A DNA stretch of 22,998 nt from Furfurilactobacillus entadae (GTDB taxonomy: Bacteria > Bacillota > Bacilli > Lactobacillales > Lactobacillaceae), in assembly GCF_045862745.1 (NCBI RefSeq), contig NZ_BQXN01000030.1, positions 1 to 22,998 of the forward strand, in the 5' to 3' direction. Shown one piece after another: positions 21,251 to 22,998 of the stretch. The stretch's first letter is position 1; every line of letters starts with the position of its first letter. The position numbers were made by a program, and so were the translations under genes. The notes beneath the pieces were generated by a model that searched no databases, was not told the origin of the DNA, and saw only the letters and a program-made list of their open reading frames with translations.

Positions 21251-22376
21251 CATTAGGCCTGTGGCGTTTCCGGGAACAGAGCAACAATTTTATCCGCAGA
21301 CGCACGTTAATGCGGTTATTGGATTAACCGGCCAGTTCTTGTATACCCAAATTAAGCCGTTGCTTGACTGGAACGATATCGCCAACAAACCGAAACTTGT
21401 GACGCAGAATGATCTAACGACTGCCATTGATGGAATTCAGGTGCCAACCATCACTTGGGCCAGTATTGCAGATAAGCCGGATGTGGCAACTAAAGCGGAT
21501 GTAGCTACCGCAGTCGGTGCAGTCAAAGTGCCCGACGTGAGCGGCTTGGCTAAGCAGTCGGATCTCGCGTTAACTCAAAAGTACGGTTTGCCAAGCAATT
21601 ACTGGATTAACAAGACGCAGACAGTCGGGAAGTCATTAGATTCTAATGGCTTGCCGACCGTCATTAATGCTAAGGCAATCACTTCTGATTTAATCGCTTA
21701 TGATTCGGCAGCGCAATTAGTTTGTGTTGGCTGGGGTGCTGAACCTAACGACCAGCTGACTGTGGCTTTCTTTGATTCAAACAAAAAGTTTTTAAGTTCT
21801 ACAATCTGGACAATTACAGCCAAGGGAACGGGTGATCGCCCCCGGTCAATCATCGAGTTTTACAAATACGCGGTTGCTTCAACAGCCTACATCCGGATTA
21901 GTTGCGGGTACAGTAATTCACCACAATGTATGGTAGTTAGCGCTGTGTTTGAGCAGCACGATTTTGTGCCAGCGTTAGCCGACTTGGAAGACAACCAGTA
22001 TCCGCTTGTGACAGATTTGTCCTCCAAAATAACACCGTTTAATGCCAATTGGAGCGTTGGCAGCCCAGTCGTTGAGGAGGTTCGATTGTCAGCTAATAGT
22101 GGATATTTAAAGGTCAACGCAACTATCTTAAGCGCAAGCGAACAGGCAGCCAATATTCAATGGGACGCCGTTAATATCACTGGCATTGTTGGAACGCCTA
22201 AACTGCCCGTGGACACCAGGGTTGGCATTGGAGTTAGCCAGGTAAATGCGGGCGTTGGCAACGTGGTGATGTCTGGTTTGGTCAACGGCGGTGTGACGCT
22301 TGGCGCCACGTACATGTTTAGTGTTAGCAGTAATTTCCCACGGGCCTTCGATGCGCGGATTCCACTCAAATATTAG
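21243..22376 (+). CDS. Baseplate/receptor-binding protein
   Basis: A 377-residue protein at the tail tip. The N-terminus (DIRPVAFPGTEQQFYPQTHV onward) is typical of Lactobacillus phage baseplate proteins that attach to Dit or Tal. Two W-x-x-I-x-x-K-P units (WNDIANKP, residues 43-50; WASIADKP, 72-79) followed by helix-forming repeats (KADVATAVGAVK) are the trimerising shaft motif of tail fibres. Residues ~130-245 look like a compact beta sandwich with Cys residues (VCVGWGAEP, IRISCGYSN), possibly carbohydrate-binding. The final ~110 residues form a second beta domain. The start overlaps Tal (ATGACTGA), so translation is coupled. The frame after its TAG stop stays open into the next gene (see below). 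Confidence 0.78.
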   Translation: MTDIRPVAFPGTEQQFYPQTHVNAVIGLTGQFLYTQIKPLLDWNDIANKPKLVTQNDLTTAIDGIQVPTITWASIADKPDVATKADVATAVGAVKVPDVSGLAKQSDLALTQKYGLPSNYWINKTQTVGKSLDSNGLPTVINAKAITSDLIAYDSAAQLVCVGWGAEPNDQLTVAFFDSNKKFLSSTIWTITAKGTGDRPRSIIEFYKYAVASTAYIRISCGYSNSPQCMVVSAVFEQHDFVPALADLEDNQYPLVTDLSSKITPFNANWSVGSPVVEEVRLSANSGYLKVNATILSASEQAANIQWDAVNITGIVGTPKLPVDTRVGIGVSQVNAGVGNVVMSGLVNGGVTLGATYMFSVSSNFPRAFDARIPLKY

Positions 22377-22433
22377 GAAGGGGGCGTAGTTACGACATTA
22401 CTAGAACAAACACAGCAGTATTCCTATTTAGCG

Positions 22434-22998
22434 ATGACCTTTGACGAAATCAAATGGCCCGGGCCTACGATTAGTCATTTAATCGCGTCGAATGATGGGT
22501 TCAACTGGGATGAGTTAAAGCAATATGATTTTGGCTGGCGAGATCCGTCATTGGCGCAATTCAATGATTATTGGTACATCATTTATACCGGTGGTATTGT
22601 TCGAACAAAGGACTGGGAACAGTTCGATCAATTGTCTTATCCGATTGACAAACCAGGTTGTATGACCTGGGCGCCAGAGTGGGTCAATGACAAGAACGGC
22701 TGGCACATCATTTATGCCCAAACGCCACCTAACGGGACTGAGCAGGACTTCGATTTGTTCGTTGTCGATTTTGACCCGGACACAGGCAGCATTGACATGG
22801 CAACCAGTCAAAAGGTGGTCGCAAATTATGTCAAGGGTAGCCCGATTGATCCGAATATTAATTTTATCGACGGTTGGTACTATCTATGGGCCCGTGAGCG
22901 TGATTTTGTTGTTCGACTGTACCGGAGCGACGCACTGTCGGGGCCTTACACGCCAGTCGCCACTAATTTTCCTGATGTTCAAAGCGGGCTGAATGACG
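22434..22998 (+). CDS. GH43-like beta-propeller tail protein (partial, runs off the end)
   Basis: The frame is open from just after the TAG at 22374 to the end of the window. The first canonical start is ATG 22434, but it has no ribosome binding site. A strong site GGAAGGGGG (22376-22384) instead points to a start around 22386-22394, where the codons are GTA, GTT, ACG. The sequence shows propeller blades resembling glycoside hydrolase family 43: WRDPSLAQFNDYWYIIYTGG, WAPEWVNDKNGWHIIYAQ, and IDPNINFIDGWYYLWARE, with SDALSGPY. The Asp of the first DP unit and the later IDP Asp sit where GH43 enzymes keep active-site residues. As a tail protein it may bind or cleave host wall polysaccharide or teichoic acid. 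Activity is unproven and the C-terminus is not seen. Confidence 0.7.
   Translation, partial: MTFDEIKWPGPTISHLIASNDGFNWDELKQYDFGWRDPSLAQFNDYWYIIYTGGIVRTKDWEQFDQLSYPIDKPGCMTWAPEWVNDKNGWHIIYAQTPPNGTEQDFDLFVVDFDPDTGSIDMATSQKVVANYVKGSPIDPNINFIDGWYYLWARERDFVVRLYRSDALSGPYTPVATNFPDVQSGLND

Noticed and set aside
1..22998. CRISPR array, insertion sequence, attachment site or rRNA
   Set aside because: No regularly spaced direct repeats, transposase frames, integrase-linked repeats or rRNA-like sequence were seen.

Overview
The window is a stretch of a tailed phage or prophage with siphovirus-type gene content. The likely host is a lactic-acid bacterium of the Lactobacillaceae. The reasons are strong AGGAGG-type ribosome binding sites, moderate GC with AT-rich inserts, and a gene order and families (Phage_min_cap2, Minor_capsid_1/2/3, Gp15, Sipho_tail, Prophage_tail) familiar from Lactobacillus and Listeria siphophages. 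The host assignment is inferred. No integrase, repressor, lysis or replication gene is visible, so temperate and lytic cannot be told apart here.

Positions 1-580 hold no convincing protein gene. They carry a run of RNA folds: three tRNA-like cloverleaves (13-84, 176-291, 363-449) separated by densely folded spacers and closed by terminators. Acceptor, D and T stems are close to perfect, but all three anticodon regions are abnormal. One has an unusual AUA anticodon, one has its anticodon loop replaced by a long hairpin with a UACG cap, and one has a normal CAU loop displaced by 11 extra bases. This is the least ordinary part of the window.

Positions 580-3240 are an accessory zone of very small genes. 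On the + strand lie two membrane proteins, several unknowns, a PGDYG-like protein, a small HEXXH zinc-peptidase-like protein and a 45-aa protein. A 41-aa basic protein lies on the opposite strand with its own terminator. The left part is packed with terminators, two of which share the same sequence.

Positions 3242-22998 are the late structural block, tightly packed with stop/start overlaps: small and large terminase, portal, minor capsid protein, scaffold, major capsid, four head-tail joining proteins, major tail protein, two tail-assembly proteins, tape measure (1942 aa, with a lytic transglycosylase-like domain and eight degenerate ~41-residue repeats), distal tail protein, a short tail-associated protein, a baseplate/receptor-binding protein, and the start of a beta-propeller protein resembling glycoside hydrolase family 43 that runs off the end. 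The block is interrupted once, by a minus-strand membrane-protein gene (7764-8228) that looks like a moron.

Two decoding oddities stand out. The major tail gene ends in AAA-TAA and is followed by a +1-frame open extension of 35 Ala/Ser/Pro/Gln-rich codons, which fits programmed +1 frameshifting as in SPP1-like tails. The last gene has a strong ribosome binding site but no canonical start near it, and its frame continues directly from the TAG stop of the gene before.
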